A stretch of 64,000 nt of DNA from Vulcanimicrobiota bacterium (lineage in GTDB: Bacteria > Vulcanimicrobiota > Vulcanimicrobiia > Vulcanimicrobiales > Vulcanimicrobiaceae), in NCBI GenBank assembly GCA_027452165.1, contig DAIDGX010000008.1, forward strand, positions 1 through 64,000. The letters are read 5' to 3'. Below, piece by piece: positions 27,444-37,537 of this stretch. The position numbers and the translations under genes are program-made. The notes under the pieces were generated by a model that did not search any database, was not told where the DNA came from, and worked only from the letters and a program-made list of their open reading frames with translations. Each line of letters begins with the position of its first letter. Position 1 is the first letter of the stretch.

Positions 27444-28768
27444 CCACGCAATCTGCCGACGTCGCCGCGCTGCATCGGAGGTTCGTCCTCACGCCCTGGT
27501 CTGCGCAGGCGCACCTCTTGATGCCGGCTATCGAACGCGCCGAGGGATCGTATCTGTACGACGTCGATGGTACGCGCTATCTCGATCTCTCGGCGGGCCT
27601 GGTTGCGGTCAATCTGGGACATGGTGAGCCGCACGTGGCGCGCGCGATCGCCGAACAAGCGGCGCGTCTGACCTATGCATCGCCGCAGTTTTTCAATGCG
27701 ACGCGGGCGCGCTTCGCGCAACGTCTCGCCTCGCATGCGCCATGGGAGGACGGCTGTCGCGCGTTCTTCACGACCGGCGGCGGTGAGGCCAACGAGGACG
27801 CGGTGAAGATGGCGCGCGCGATCAGCGGGCGGCACAAGGTGCTTGCCGCATACCGGTCGTTCCACGGTTCCGCGCCCGGCGCGGGGTCGCTCACCGGTGA
27901 GAATCGGCGCTGGGCGAACGAACCCGGCATGCCCGGCGTGGTGCACTTTTTCGCGCCGAATCCGTATCGCAGCCCGTTTCATACGAGCGACCCGCGCGAA
28001 GAATGCGCGCGCGCGATCGAGCATCTCGAATTGGTCCTTACCTACGAAAATCCGCAAGCGGTTGCCGCGATTCTGATCGAGCCGGTGGTCGGCACGAACG
28101 GGGCGATCGTCTATCCGCCGGGGTATCTCGCCGCGTTACGCGAGCTCTGCACGAAGCACGGAATCATCTTGATCTTCGATGAGGTGATGTGCGGGTTCGG
28201 ACGCACGGGGGCGGCGTTTGCATCGCTGAAATTCGGCGTGACGCCCGATATGATCACCTTTGCCAAAGCGGTCACCTCGGCGTACGTGCCGCTCGGCGGA
28301 GTGCTTGTGCGCGAAAACCTGGCGCGCTTTTTCGACGAGCGACCGTTACCGTGCGGGCACACCTTTTCGGGTCACCCGCTCGCGATTGCGGCCGCGTCGG
28401 CCGCGCTCGACGTGTACGAGCGCGACGGTCTCTTCACGCGGGCAAACGAGATCGAGTCATGGATTCGCTTCGGGCTTGCCGGGATCGCCCAGCGCAGTCC
28501 GCTCGTGGGCGACGCGCGCGGCGTGGGCGCGTTCTGGGCGCTCGAATTGGTGAAGGACCGCGGTTCGAAGGAGCCGATCGCGCCCTGGCAGGGCGCGCAG
28601 CCGGGGCCGCTGCCAAAACTCCTCGCCGATCTGCGTGCACGGGGCGTGTATGCCTTCGGGCGCTACAACATCATCTTGATCACGCCGCCACTGACGATCG
28701 CGCGCGCGGAGCTCGATGAAGGCCTGCATGCGCTTGGGGACGCGTTGGAGGTATTCACGTGCAACTGA
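27440..28768 (+). CDS. Class III PLP aminotransferase, probably omega-amino acid type
   Basis: The 442-aa enzyme moves the amino group of an omega-amino acid to pyruvate or a similar acceptor. [12 protein letters not shown] holds the PLP Asp, [15 protein letters not shown] the Schiff-base Lys, and [18 protein letters not shown] the phosphate pocket. [20 protein letters not shown] resembles beta-alanine:pyruvate aminotransferases. The next gene encodes a methylmalonate/malonate-semialdehyde dehydrogenase type enzyme, so beta-alanine to malonate semialdehyde to acetyl-CoA is a coherent route. It is coupled by ATGA to the permease and overlaps the next gene by 10 nt. Confidence 0.93.
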   Translation: MTTQSADVAALHRRFVLTPWSAQAHLLMPAIERAEGSYLYDVDGTRYLDLSAGLVAVNLGHGEPHVARAIAEQAARLTYASPQFFNATRARFAQRLASHAPWEDGCRAFFTTGGGEANEDAVKMARAISGRHKVLAAYRSFHGSAPGAGSLTGENRRWANEPGMPGVVHFFAPNPYRSPFHTSDPREECARAIEHLELVLTYENPQAVAAILIEPVVGTNGAIVYPPGYLAALRELCTKHGIILIFDEVMCGFGRTGAAFASLKFGVTPDMITFAKAVTSAYVPLGGVLVRENLARFFDERPLPCGHTFSGHPLAIAAASAALDVYERDGLFTRANEIESWIRFGLAGIAQRSPLVGDARGVGAFWALELVKDRGSKEPIAPWQGAQPGPLPKLLADLRARGVYAFGRYNIILITPPLTIARAELDEGLHALGDALEVFTCN

Positions 28769-30258
28769 ACGTGCGGAGCATCGGCCATTTTATCGGCGGT
28801 GAAGAGATCGCGCCGCACGGCGAGACGCAGGCGGTGTGGAACCCGGCACGTGGCGAGCAGCAGGCCGAGGTGGCGCTCGGCGGCGCTGCGGAAGCTGCTG
28901 CGGCTGTGGAGAGCGCGCAGCGCGCGTTCGATGCGTGGGCCGCGCGAGCGCCGCAGCAGCGCGCAAGCGTGCTCTTCCGTTTCCGCGAATTGATGCATGC
29001 AAACCTCGATCGCCTTGCGGCGCTCGTGAGCGGCGAGCACGGCAAGACGCGCGATGACGCTCGTGCCGAGGTATTGCGCGGCCTCGACGTGGTCGATTTC
29101 GCATGCGGCATACCGCAACTGCTCAAAGGCGAGTTTAGTGCGGGGGTCGGACGCGAGATCGACGCATACGCGCTGCGCCAGCCGCTTGGCGTATGCGTGG
29201 GAATCACGCCGTTCAATTTTCCGGCGATGGTCCCGATGTGGATGTTCCCGGTTGCCCTCGCATGCGGGAATACGTTCGTGCTCAAACCGAGCGAACGCGA
29301 TCCATCGCTCGGGATCGAGATGGCGCGCCTGCTACGCGACGCGGGGCTGCCTCCGGGCGCATTCAACGTCGTGAACGGCGGCGTGGCCGCGGTCGATGCG
29401 TTGATCGCGCACCGGCAGGTTGCCGCGGTGAGTTTCGTCGGTTCGACGCCGATCGCGCGACGCGTCTTTGCCGCCGCGAGCGAACGCGGGAAACGCGTGC
29501 AGGCCCTCGGAGGTGCAAAAAATCATCTCGTGGTGATGCCTGACGCCGATATGGATGCAACGGTCGAGGCGCTCGTCGGTGCGGCGTACGGTTCCGCAGG
29601 TGAACGTTGCATGGCGATCTCGGTGGCGGTTGCGGTCGGCGATGCGACCGCCGACGACCTCGTTGCGCGCATCGCGCGCCGGGTGGCGACGCTCGTGGTT
29701 GACGCGGGTGATGTGCCCGGCGTCGAGATGGGTCCGCTCGTCACCCGCGAGCATCGCGATCGCGTCGCCGCCTACGTGGGGCTCGGATGCGCGGAGGGAG
29801 CGCAACTTGTCGTCGATGGGCGTAGCCACGCGGCCACGCAGCGCGAGGGGTTCTTTCTCGGGCCGACGCTCTTCGACCGGGTCACCGCGTCGATGCGCAT
29901 CTATCGCGAGGAGATCTTCGGCCCCGTGCTCTGCGTAGTGCGCGTCCCATCGCTCGATGCGGCGCTGAAACTCATCGATGCGCACGAGTTTGGTAACGGG
30001 GCGTCGATCTTCACGCGCGACGGAGCACACGCGCGCTACTTCGAGCGCAACGTCAGCGCTGGCATGGTCGGCATCAACGTGCCGATCCCCGTGCCGATGG
30101 CCTTTCACAGTTTCGGCGGTTGGAAGGCCTCGCTCTTCGGCGACCACCATGTACACGGTCCCGAGGGCGTGCGCTTCTACACGCGCCTCAAGAGTGTGAC
30201 GGCGCGTTGGTCGGAGTCGGCCGATCGTCAGGGGTTCTCGATGCCGACGAGCGGCTAG
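28759..30258 (+). CDS. mmsA: CoA-acylating (methyl)malonate-semialdehyde dehydrogenase
   Basis: The 499-aa enzyme converts malonate or methylmalonate semialdehyde to acetyl- or propionyl-CoA. Family marks are [36 protein letters not shown] (Asn/His instead of the usual ELGG Glu) and the Cys in [14 protein letters not shown]. The C-terminus [20 protein letters not shown] is diagnostic. Start GTG at 28759 overlaps the aminotransferase gene. Together with the permease and aminotransferase it makes a short catabolic operon. Stop shares CTAG with the convergent DUF4282 gene. Confidence 0.95.
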   Translation: MQLNVRSIGHFIGGEEIAPHGETQAVWNPARGEQQAEVALGGAAEAAAAVESAQRAFDAWAARAPQQRASVLFRFRELMHANLDRLAALVSGEHGKTRDDARAEVLRGLDVVDFACGIPQLLKGEFSAGVGREIDAYALRQPLGVCVGITPFNFPAMVPMWMFPVALACGNTFVLKPSERDPSLGIEMARLLRDAGLPPGAFNVVNGGVAAVDALIAHRQVAAVSFVGSTPIARRVFAAASERGKRVQALGGAKNHLVVMPDADMDATVEALVGAAYGSAGERCMAISVAVAVGDATADDLVARIARRVATLVVDAGDVPGVEMGPLVTREHRDRVAAYVGLGCAEGAQLVVDGRSHAATQREGFFLGPTLFDRVTASMRIYREEIFGPVLCVVRVPSLDAALKLIDAHEFGNGASIFTRDGAHARYFERNVSAGMVGINVPIPVPMAFHSFGGWKASLFGDHHVHGPEGVRFYTRLKSVTARWSESADRQGFSMPTSG

Positions 30259-30578
30259 CGCCGGAGCGCCTCCGTATTCTCTGCGATGCGGAAGACCGCG
30301 ACGATGAACTCCAAGTAGATGCGCGCGCCGAGCGATCCGATTACGAAGATCACCGGGGTGAGCACGATGTGCAACAGAATGCTTCCTGCATTGGGGCCCG
30401 AGTATCCGCCGAGGAAGCCGTACGACGGCGCGAAGCCCGATGCGAGGAAGACGAGCGACCATATCGCGACCGCGGCAAGCGAGAGTACGTACACGATCTG
30501 AATGATCTTCGGCGTCACGAAGGTGCGAAACGACAGATCGTAGAGCGAGGCGAAGAAGCCTTTGTCGGATTCAATCAT
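30255..30578 (-). CDS. DUF4282 membrane protein
   Basis: The 107-aa protein has two long membrane segments (about 25-50 and 65-95). [20 protein letters not shown] matches the start of the DUF4282 family, and [20 protein letters not shown] its amphipathic end. Function is unknown. ATG at 30578. It stands alone on the minus strand, convergent with mmsA. Confidence 0.85.
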   Translation of the reverse strand: MIESDKGFFASLYDLSFRTFVTPKIIQIVYVLSLAAVAIWSLVFLASGFAPSYGFLGGYSGPNAGSILLHIVLTPVIFVIGSLGARIYLEFIVAVFRIAENTEALRR

Positions 30579-30646
30579 GGCGACGGTCTTTCGCGCGGAA
30601 AGTCATGCTCTCCGTGAGTCCTTTGGACCAGGCGATCCTGCGGAGG

Positions 30647-31273
30647 TCAGGGTGACGCGGGTTGCGAGGCTTGGCGGCGGACGGTCGCGGCGTCGTCGTA
30701 GAAACGGTAGTTGCTATACGTGACGTCCGCGCGTTCGCGAGCCCAGAAGAGCCACCCATGTCCGACCGCATGCACGTGAACGGCCGATGGCACGACGTAG
30801 CCATCAACCGTTTCGTAGCGCACCTCGAACGCGACCGTCATGTGGGCTGCGTCATTAAGGCCGATTGCGCCGTCCGCCGCGATCGGTTCGAGCGTCTGTG
30901 GATCGGCATAGAGATGCCGGATCGCAACCGTACCGTCGCCCGCCGTGCAGGTTTCGCGTAGCGTGAAGCGGGTCGTCGCGATACCGTTCCAGCGCCAGGG
31001 TACCTCCGCAAGCGGAACGTAGCAGGCCGGGCGGAAGAGCCAGTTGCGCCGGAACGGGTTGTTGCCGTCGCTGTCCGACGAGTCATCGCGTTCGGCGCCG
31101 TTGTTCCTGAAGGTGACGACCGCACCGTCCGAGGTGCGAACGATGCGGCGCGGTATGGCATCGCTGCCGCCGCCTAGGCCACGCGCGCTATCATGTTCGC
31201 GAAACGAGACGTAGGCCGGAAAACGGTGGCGGTTCAGGTATGCGACGGCGTGAGCGTAGTCGGCGGTGAGCAC
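30647..31273 (-). CDS. Hypothetical protein with LolA-like features
   Basis: The 208-aa product is not recognised with certainty. The C-terminal half alternates beta strands (TVAFEVRYETVDGYVVPSAV, then RERADVTYSNYRFYDDA) that resemble outer-membrane lipoprotein-sorting (LolA-like) folds, but there is no signal peptide from the GTG at 31273. GAGG lies 6 nt before that GTG, which supports the start. It has five or fewer charged clusters and one short acidic stretch (DDSSDSDGNN). It is divergent from the cysteine-synthase-like gene. Confidence 0.55.
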   Translation of the reverse strand: MLTADYAHAVAYLNRHRFPAYVSFREHDSARGLGGGSDAIPRRIVRTSDGAVVTFRNNGAERDDSSDSDGNNPFRRNWLFRPACYVPLAEVPWRWNGIATTRFTLRETCTAGDGTVAIRHLYADPQTLEPIAADGAIGLNDAAHMTVAFEVRYETVDGYVVPSAVHVHAVGHGWLFWARERADVTYSNYRFYDDAATVRRQASQPASP

Positions 31274-31311
31274 GGTGATCCTCGCAGGGCTTGCTTGGCG
31301 AAAATGGTTGT

Positions 31312-31327
31312 CGAATCACACGATTCG
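31312..31327. repeat. Short inverted repeat between divergent genes
   Basis: CGAATC (31312-31317) and GATTCG (31322-31327) form 6-bp arms around ACAC in the 80-nt divergent gap. It could be an operator. The evidence is its symmetry and place only. Confidence 0.25.
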
Positions 31328-31353
31328 CCCGATCTACGGCGTGCTGAAACGCA

Positions 31354-32340
31354 ATGTTTCGCCGCCCGGTGACCGATACCTCAACTACGATGGATTGCGC
31401 GCGCGCCGACGATATCGAAGCCGTTGCTGACCTCACCGGACTGATCGGGGAGACCCCGCTCGTTTCGTTGCGGACGCTGATCGTTCAGCCTGACGTCGCC
31501 TGCTATGGAAAAGTGGAGTATTTCAATCCGAGCGGGAGCGTGAAAGACCGGATCGCGGTTGCGCTGCTCGACGACGCCGAACGGCGTGGTCTGCTCGCTC
31601 CTGGAGCCACGGTGATCGAACCCAGCAGTGGTAACACCGGGACCGCGCTTGCGATGGCGTGTGCGATCCGCAGCTACACGTGCGTGATCGTGACGCCGGA
31701 GAAGACGTCGGCAGAGAAGGTGGCGACGATGCGCGCGTACGGCGCGCAGGTGGTCGTCGCGCCGAACGTTGCGCGCGAAGATCCGCGTCATTACACGCGC
31801 GTTGCGGCTCGTCTGGCGGCCGAGACCCCGGGTGCATATATGCCCGACCAATACAGCAACCCGGTCAACGCGCTCGCATGCCGGCAGATCGGGCGTGAGA
31901 TTTGGCGACAAACGCGCGGCCGGGTGACACACGTCGTCGCGGGCTTGGGCACGGGTGGGACAGCATGCGGCATTGCCGCCGCGCTCAAGGGCGAAGATCC
32001 CGCGATTACCGTCGTCGGGGTCGAACCGGGCGGCTCGATCTATGGCGGGGGTGAGCCGCGACCGTTCGCGATCGAGGGCATCGGGCGGCACTACATTCCC
32101 GAGAGCCTCGATCTCTCGCTCATCGATACGATCGAAAACGTCGAAGATGATGAGGCCTTCGCGATGACGCGACGTGTCGCGCGCGAGGCGGGGCTCTTGA
32201 TCGGCGGATCCTCGGGAGCGGCGCTCGTCGCGTCGGCACGCGTCGCGCGCCGCGCTCGGCCGGGGTCGGTCGTCGTGGCGATGCTCCCGGACTCCGGGCG
32301 CGCCTATCTCTCGAAGATCTTCGCCGGCCCGCCGGCGTGA
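31354..32340 (+). CDS. Cysteine synthase / cystathionine beta-synthase family PLP enzyme
   Basis: The 328-aa fold-type II PLP enzyme makes cysteine or cystathionine from an activated serine. The PLP Lys is in FNPSGSVKDRIAVALL, the substrate loop is EPSSGNTGTALAMAC, the phosphate loop GLGTGGTACGIA and the cofactor Ser region IGGSSGAALVA. The FAIEGIGRHYIPESLDLSLID block is closer to CysM/CBS than to CysK. There is no CBS regulatory domain. Start is uncertain: 31354 and ATG 31390 (MDCARADD) are both possible without a good ribosome binding site. No sulfur gene lies beside it. Confidence 0.9.
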   Translation: MFRRPVTDTSTTMDCARADDIEAVADLTGLIGETPLVSLRTLIVQPDVACYGKVEYFNPSGSVKDRIAVALLDDAERRGLLAPGATVIEPSSGNTGTALAMACAIRSYTCVIVTPEKTSAEKVATMRAYGAQVVVAPNVAREDPRHYTRVAARLAAETPGAYMPDQYSNPVNALACRQIGREIWRQTRGRVTHVVAGLGTGGTACGIAAALKGEDPAITVVGVEPGGSIYGGGEPRPFAIEGIGRHYIPESLDLSLIDTIENVEDDEAFAMTRRVAREAGLLIGGSSGAALVASARVARRARPGSVVVAMLPDSGRAYLSKIFAGPPA

Positions 32341-32344
32341 CGCG

Positions 32345-33880
32345 CTAGCGGATGCCGTAGTCGGCGAGAATCTCCTTGCCCGCGGCGATCCCGGTCTCGG
32401 CACCGCCCTCCATGAAGCCCTGGTTCTCAACCGAGCAGTGCTCGCCCGCAAAGTGGACGCGCCCCTGGCGCACGCGCTCGTAACCGGCGATCGTGGTGTA
32501 CTGCCCCACGAGCCAGCACGAATAGCTCGCGAGGATGTTCGGATCGGCCTGTGCGTTGCCGACCGTCGCTTTGCCGTTCCAATGTTGTGAGACGCCGGGC
32601 CAAATCTCGTCGAGTTGTTCGAAGAAGCGCGCAACCACATGGCGTACCTCTGGAGATTGCTGCGCGTCGGCATACGGGCGGCCGGGCACGCCCACCATCG
32701 CCGCGGTTCCATAGGTGAAGCGTTCGATGATCCCGCTTGGGCCATGCTGACCGAGCGAGAAATCGATCGAGTTCTGAAATCCGGTGTCGGTCCAAATCTG
32801 GCCGTCGAGCGGGTGCGGCCACGGACCCTTGCCATACCATGGCTTTCCATCGAACTGTACGTGGAGCTTCGTGTGTTCGCCGTAGCCAAGACGTTCGATC
32901 GCCATGCGCTTACGCGCATCGAAGCCCGCGTGTGCGTAATCGAGTCCACGGAGTACCATGAACGGGATCGCGAGCACGACGCGATCGTAGATTTCGCGAA
33001 CGGTGCCGTGGGGCGTGGTGAAGGTGAGTTGGTAATCCCCGCGCGGTCGCTTGGCGATCGCGGCGAGGCGGTGCTCGAACCGAATGCTGCCCTTGGGGAG
33101 CGAGTTCGCCACCGCCATCGCTAAGCGCTGGTTTCCATAGCGCGTCGTGTAGCGCTGGTCGCTGTAGCCGAGCACGTTCATCTCGCCGCCGTGGTCGCCG
33201 TAGTGCTCTTGGATGCCGAGCATGTAGATCAAATTGAGCGAACTCTGCTCCGCTGAGTCGACACCGTACTCATTCGAAAGCGCGTCATCGATGAGCGCGC
33301 CTAACTGCGATGTGCGTCCGCCGGGAACGTAACGATCGATCCACTGCGCCATGCTCATGTGGTCGAATTCGCGGGCGAGCGGTGTCGCGGTATCCCAGGT
33401 CGGCTGTTCGCCGATCCTTGCGATCTGCTCGCGCAACACGCGGTACACGGGTTCGAAGTCGTGATCCGCCCGCGTCATCGGGTAGTAGGCCCTATGAAAG
33501 TACGAGGTGTCGCGCGCGTGCGGCGCAAGGGGTGCCCATGTGTCGATCAGCGGTTGGTTGAAGCGATGCGCGAGCGCGTGCATGTGAACGTGCTTGGAGT
33601 CGATCATGGCGCCGCACCACTCGGTGTGTTGCCCGTCGTTCCAATAGGTCCAGTTCGAGTGCATGCGCCCGCCGAGCCGATCGGAGGATTCGAAGACGGT
33701 CGCCGGATAGCCGGCATCGTGCAGGGTCATCGCACAGGTGAGCCCGGCGATGCCTGCGCCGACGATGGCGATCTTTTCGCGCCCGGCCGCGATTGAGTGC
33801 GCACGTGCCATGGCGGGAGCGAGGATCGTCGAGGCGGCGGCGCCGAGCGTGAGGCGTGCGAAATCACGGCGCGTCGGCAT
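32345..33880 (-). CDS. Flavin amine oxidase, Tat-exported
   Basis: The 511-aa FAD enzyme oxidises an amine or L-amino acid to aldehyde or keto acid, ammonia and hydrogen peroxide. The dinucleotide fold is IAIVGAGIAGLTCAMTL with TVFESSDRLGGRMHS, and the C-terminal FAD contact is RVHFAGEHCSVENQGFMEGG. The start MPTRRDFARLTLGAAAS carries a twin-arginine signal, so the folded enzyme is exported to the periplasm. ATG 33880 is chosen; ATG 33910, four bases after the receptor stop, would add MPRSIQARAL. It follows the TonB receptor on the same strand and lies near the putrescine genes, so a polyamine or amine substrate is plausible. Confidence 0.9.
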   Translation of the reverse strand: MPTRRDFARLTLGAAASTILAPAMARAHSIAAGREKIAIVGAGIAGLTCAMTLHDAGYPATVFESSDRLGGRMHSNWTYWNDGQHTEWCGAMIDSKHVHMHALAHRFNQPLIDTWAPLAPHARDTSYFHRAYYPMTRADHDFEPVYRVLREQIARIGEQPTWDTATPLAREFDHMSMAQWIDRYVPGGRTSQLGALIDDALSNEYGVDSAEQSSLNLIYMLGIQEHYGDHGGEMNVLGYSDQRYTTRYGNQRLAMAVANSLPKGSIRFEHRLAAIAKRPRGDYQLTFTTPHGTVREIYDRVVLAIPFMVLRGLDYAHAGFDARKRMAIERLGYGEHTKLHVQFDGKPWYGKGPWPHPLDGQIWTDTGFQNSIDFSLGQHGPSGIIERFTYGTAAMVGVPGRPYADAQQSPEVRHVVARFFEQLDEIWPGVSQHWNGKATVGNAQADPNILASYSCWLVGQYTTIAGYERVRQGRVHFAGEHCSVENQGFMEGGAETGIAAGKEILADYGIR

Positions 33881-33914
33881 CAACGCGCGGGCTTGAATGC
33901 TTCTTGGCATGACG

Positions 33915-36900
33915 TCAGATTTTGATATCCAGGTTGGCAGTGATTTGAAATGGTTGGCGCGCCGAGCTGATGCCGACTTGCGTGTTGTTGAACCAGATGC
34001 CGTACGGATAGGCGAGTTGCTGTGGCGGCGTGGTGAGAAACGCGCCTGGCTGCGTGCCGGGACCGTTCGGCGGGAGGATGTTGGAAGGCAGGCTCGAGTA
34101 CCAGCAGGCGGTCGGCGTGTCCCAAGCATAGCCGCGCTGGAAGCACTTGTTATAGAGATTATTCGCAACGACGGTGAGCGTCATGCGGGGGCTGATCTCA
34201 TAGCTCAGTTGCAGATTCGCGACGAGTTGCGAGGGCTCGCGCAGGGTGCCGAGTCCGTCGAATTGCTTGGTGTAGGGATCGGGCACGAAGATCGCGCCGC
34301 CCGAACCGCAACTCACGCCGGGTGTCGTGGGCGTGAGCGAGGGTGCCTGCGAGCATGCCTGCGGAACGTAGCCCGGCACCGAGAGCGGCGAGCCGTAGTA
34401 CGAGCCGGAGTTGAACGTCAAACTGGGCGTCACCGCGAATTTCTTGTGACGATAGTTGATGACAAGCGAGGCGACGTTCGGAACCGCGTAGCTGTTGGCG
34501 CTCGCGAAGGCGCTGGGGATCACGTCGTAGGGCAAGTACCAGCCATTCGGGTCCATCAGCGGTTGCGGCGTGCTGTTGAAATACGGATTGGGAATCGTCG
34601 CGGCGCCGTTCGTAAACGAGGCGGCGCCGTTGGCAGCGTAGAGCCCGCTGCCGCATGCCGCGGCGGATTCGTTCGACGCGCACGCCGAGGTGTACGAGTT
34701 GTACTGCTCGATCGAGCGGTTGAGCACGTCGATGATGTTGAGACCGTTTGAGAGCGATTTATACCGGGTCCGCGTGTTGGTGTAGGTGTAGGAAAGCTCG
34801 GCCGAGAGCCCGTCGCGGCTGAAATCACCGTATTGAACGCCCAGTTCGAGGCCGTACGCGCGCAGCGTGCCGACGTTGATGCCCGCCAAGGTGCCGCCGA
34901 GCGCGCTGATGTTCAGATACTGCAGCTGGTTTCTGGTCGTGCGATAGAAGGGCGAGGCCTTGAACGAGAGCGGCGAATGCGCAAAGCGATGCTCGTAGGA
35001 GAAGTCGGCGTTGGTCGAGGTGTCGGCGCGAACGTTGTGATCGGGAGACAGGTAACCGAGCGCCGAGAATTGGTCGATGAACGATGGCAGATCTTGCTGG
35101 AACGTGTTGTATTCGTGGTACGAGGTTGCCGCGGGGCGGGCATAGACGCCGATCGAGCCGCGCAACACCGTCGTCGGGTTGAGCACGTACGTAGCGGCGA
35201 GGCGTGGTTGGAAGACGTTTTGCGAGGTCGTGCCGCCCGTGGAGTTGACGAAGCCGTATCCCGGCGTGGTCATCGGCGTGTACCCGGACGGGCACGCGAG
35301 CGCTCCGGTTGCCGGATTGAGCGTGCCGAGCACGTTGTTGACACCGGGCGCGCTGCAATGCTCGTTGTTGTAGGCGTTGAACCAGAACGCTCGCGCCGGA
35401 TAATTTGCCGCGAGATTATCGAGGACGTAGGCGAAATGATCGAAACGTGCGCCCACGTTGATCGTGAGTTTGTCGTTCGGGCGATAACTGTCGGTGAGCG
35501 CGATCGACGAAAATTTCGGCGTCACGTTATCCACCTGCGCATTCTGGCCGTTCTCGGTGATCAGGTATTGGGCGCCGTTGACGCAGGCGGGGATTGCCGC
35601 GTTCGGGCATGTGTAGGTCGGTGCCGGCACCGCGCTTCCGGCCCCGAAATTCACCGCCGTCGCGTAGCATGAAGCGTAGGCACCGGTGCCGGGATCGTAG
35701 CAGTGACTTCCGTCGGTGAGGTTCGCAAGAACGCTGCCGAATTGACCGGTTGATCCTCCGTACGTCGTGTCGAACGTCGCGTTGTAGGTTTGCAGTTTTT
35801 GGGTCTGGTACGACAGCGAGCCGGTGATCAGGTGCTTGTCGGAGAGACTGTTCGAGTAGATCAAACTTCCGCCGTAAATGTGACCGAGCACTTCGTAATC
35901 GGCGAGGGTTGCACCATACGTTTGATTCGCGCTGTTTGGCCCGTTGAGGAACCAATTCGTATATTCGGAGTAGCCGATCGCGCGCAGATACGAGCGTTCG
36001 TTGATGTTGCGTTGATACTGGAGTTTTTCGATCGAGTAGCCGTTGCTGCCGCCGTCGCGCAGGTTGGTCGGAATGGGCTGGTTGAGGCCGGTCTCCTGCG
36101 CGCTCGGGAACTGGCCGTTCGTAAACGCGTTGGGGTTTGGGGGGGCAAAGACCGGACCCGTATAGTAGCCGCCGTTGATGCCGTTGGCGTTGGCGACGCC
36201 GGTGTTGGCGTCGAGGTACGTCATTTGGGGCGAGCCGATATCGTTGGCGGAAGAGTAGTAGCTCGTGAAGATGTTGCCCGTGACGTAGAGTGCTTGAATG
36301 TCGTCGCGGCCGTAGCCGTGCTTGTGCGGAATGGCGAAGTGCAGGTTGACGATCGATTCGCGGTCCTCGTTATTGGCTTGAAGCCACGCGTATCCGGGAC
36401 TAAATTGCGCGCCGTAGTTCGGGCCCGGGCACGGCGTCGTGAGGGTCGGATCGCCGCACGAACCGTCGAGGATGTTGAAGGAGCTGTTCGTCGTCGGAAT
36501 CGTGAGCGGATAGAAAAAGAGCGGGTCCGAGGCACCGTTGAATTGATCGCCGTAGCGATAGCCGGCGTTGGCGCCTGCGAGCCCGACGTAATATGAGAAG
36601 GTGCGGTTGGGCGTCGCGCCACCGGCCTCGAGCGAGGCCTTGTGATAAAACGACGGCCCGCCGACGGCGAGCGAGGCGTTCCCGTATCCGGGGTAGGCGC
36701 CGGTCTTGATGACCTGATTGATGTAGCCGGCGAGTCCCGGTGAATCCGACGTGGCGGGCGTACCGCCCGTGTACACTTGCACCTCTTGCTGGCCGAGGAC
36801 CGAGAGCGTGGTGATCGGTGCGCCGTCGGATTCGCGGATGACGGGAATACCATCGAACTCATAGGCGACTTGATCGTAATCGCCGCCGCGAATGAAGACG

Positions 36901-37430
36901 CTCTGATACCAGCCCTGTTGTCCGGTCGGAATGCTCACGCCCGGAACGCTTGCAATTGCGCTGTATGCTTGGTCCAGACTGCCGGAACCGCCGAGCGCCT
37001 GCGTCATCTTTTGGCCGCTCGCGTTGACCGAGTACACGTCGCTCGTGGTGCCTGCGCGGACGAGCGACGTCGAACTCGCGCGTGTGACGGCAATCGTTTT
37101 CAAACTTTTTGCGAGCGTCAAATTGAGTTCGCTCGTTTGATCGGCAAAGATCGTTTGACCGGGTGCGGACGTCACCTCGTATCCGGCGTGGGTGACGTTT
37201 ACCGTGTACGTGTCCGGCCCAAGCGAGATGAAGACGTACGTGCCGGTCGCGTCGGTCGTCACCGTTTCGGTTTGCGACGGAGAGACGGCGGTGACGGTGG
37301 CGCCGGCGATCGGCGCGTGCGTGACGGCGTCGGTGATCTGTCCTTTGAGACTGCCCGTGGTGCCGGCCAGGGCCGGTCTGGTCGCAACAAACAGCGCGAG
37401 CAATAAGCTCGAGGCTAGCAATCGTTTCAT
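33915..37430 (-). CDS. TonB-dependent receptor with carboxypeptidase-regulatory-like N-terminus
   Basis: The 1171-aa outer-membrane protein has a signal peptide (MKRLLASSLLLALFVATRP), a CarboxypepD_reg beta sandwich (about 25-105; GQITDAVTHAPIAGATVTAV), a plug (about 130-240; VFIRGGDYDQVAYEFDGIPV) and a long beta-barrel with Asn/Tyr/Gly-rich loops. This layout is common in receptors for oligomers or siderophore-like compounds. The last residue is Ile (ITANLDIKI), where most barrels end in Phe. Near the barrel end are cysteine-containing loops. The gene is followed by the amine oxidase and preceded by pucR. The ligand cannot be read, though the neighbours suggest an amine-linked substrate. Confidence 0.92.
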   Translation of the reverse strand: MKRLLASSLLLALFVATRPALAGTTGSLKGQITDAVTHAPIAGATVTAVSPSQTETVTTDATGTYVFISLGPDTYTVNVTHAGYEVTSAPGQTIFADQTSELNLTLAKSLKTIAVTRASSTSLVRAGTTSDVYSVNASGQKMTQALGGSGSLDQAYSAIASVPGVSIPTGQQGWYQSVFIRGGDYDQVAYEFDGIPVIRESDGAPITTLSVLGQQEVQVYTGGTPATSDSPGLAGYINQVIKTGAYPGYGNASLAVGGPSFYHKASLEAGGATPNRTFSYYVGLAGANAGYRYGDQFNGASDPLFFYPLTIPTTNSSFNILDGSCGDPTLTTPCPGPNYGAQFSPGYAWLQANNEDRESIVNLHFAIPHKHGYGRDDIQALYVTGNIFTSYYSSANDIGSPQMTYLDANTGVANANGINGGYYTGPVFAPPNPNAFTNGQFPSAQETGLNQPIPTNLRDGGSNGYSIEKLQYQRNINERSYLRAIGYSEYTNWFLNGPNSANQTYGATLADYEVLGHIYGGSLIYSNSLSDKHLITGSLSYQTQKLQTYNATFDTTYGGSTGQFGSVLANLTDGSHCYDPGTGAYASCYATAVNFGAGSAVPAPTYTCPNAAIPACVNGAQYLITENGQNAQVDNVTPKFSSIALTDSYRPNDKLTINVGARFDHFAYVLDNLAANYPARAFWFNAYNNEHCSAPGVNNVLGTLNPATGALACPSGYTPMTTPGYGFVNSTGGTTSQNVFQPRLAATYVLNPTTVLRGSIGVYARPAATSYHEYNTFQQDLPSFIDQFSALGYLSPDHNVRADTSTNADFSYEHRFAHSPLSFKASPFYRTTRNQLQYLNISALGGTLAGINVGTLRAYGLELGVQYGDFSRDGLSAELSYTYTNTRTRYKSLSNGLNIIDVLNRSIEQYNSYTSACASNESAAACGSGLYAANGAASFTNGAATIPNPYFNSTPQPLMDPNGWYLPYDVIPSAFASANSYAVPNVASLVINYRHKKFAVTPSLTFNSGSYYGSPLSVPGYVPQACSQAPSLTPTTPGVSCGSGGAIFVPDPYTKQFDGLGTLREPSQLVANLQLSYEISPRMTLTVVANNLYNKCFQRGYAWDTPTACWYSSLPSNILPPNGPGTQPGAFLTTPPQQLAYPYGIWFNNTQVGISSARQPFQITANLDIKI

Positions 37431-37470
37431 GTTGGAAGTAGTGTACCGCCGATGATTTTCAGTCGCCTAT

Positions 37471-37480
37471 GTAGCGCTAC
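37471..37480. promoter_or_regulatory. Palindrome upstream of the TonB receptor gene
   Basis: GTAGCGCTAC is a perfect 10-bp palindrome 40 nt before the receptor start, in the 107-nt gap after pucR. The GTAG...CTAC arms resemble those of the inverted repeat at 39200-39222, so it may be an operator for the same regulator. Inference from symmetry only. Confidence 0.3.
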
Positions 37481-37537
37481 TACAAAAGTTGCCTGAATTT
37501 CTGTCCTACGATTACAAAGCCGCTGGTTTTGCTCGGT

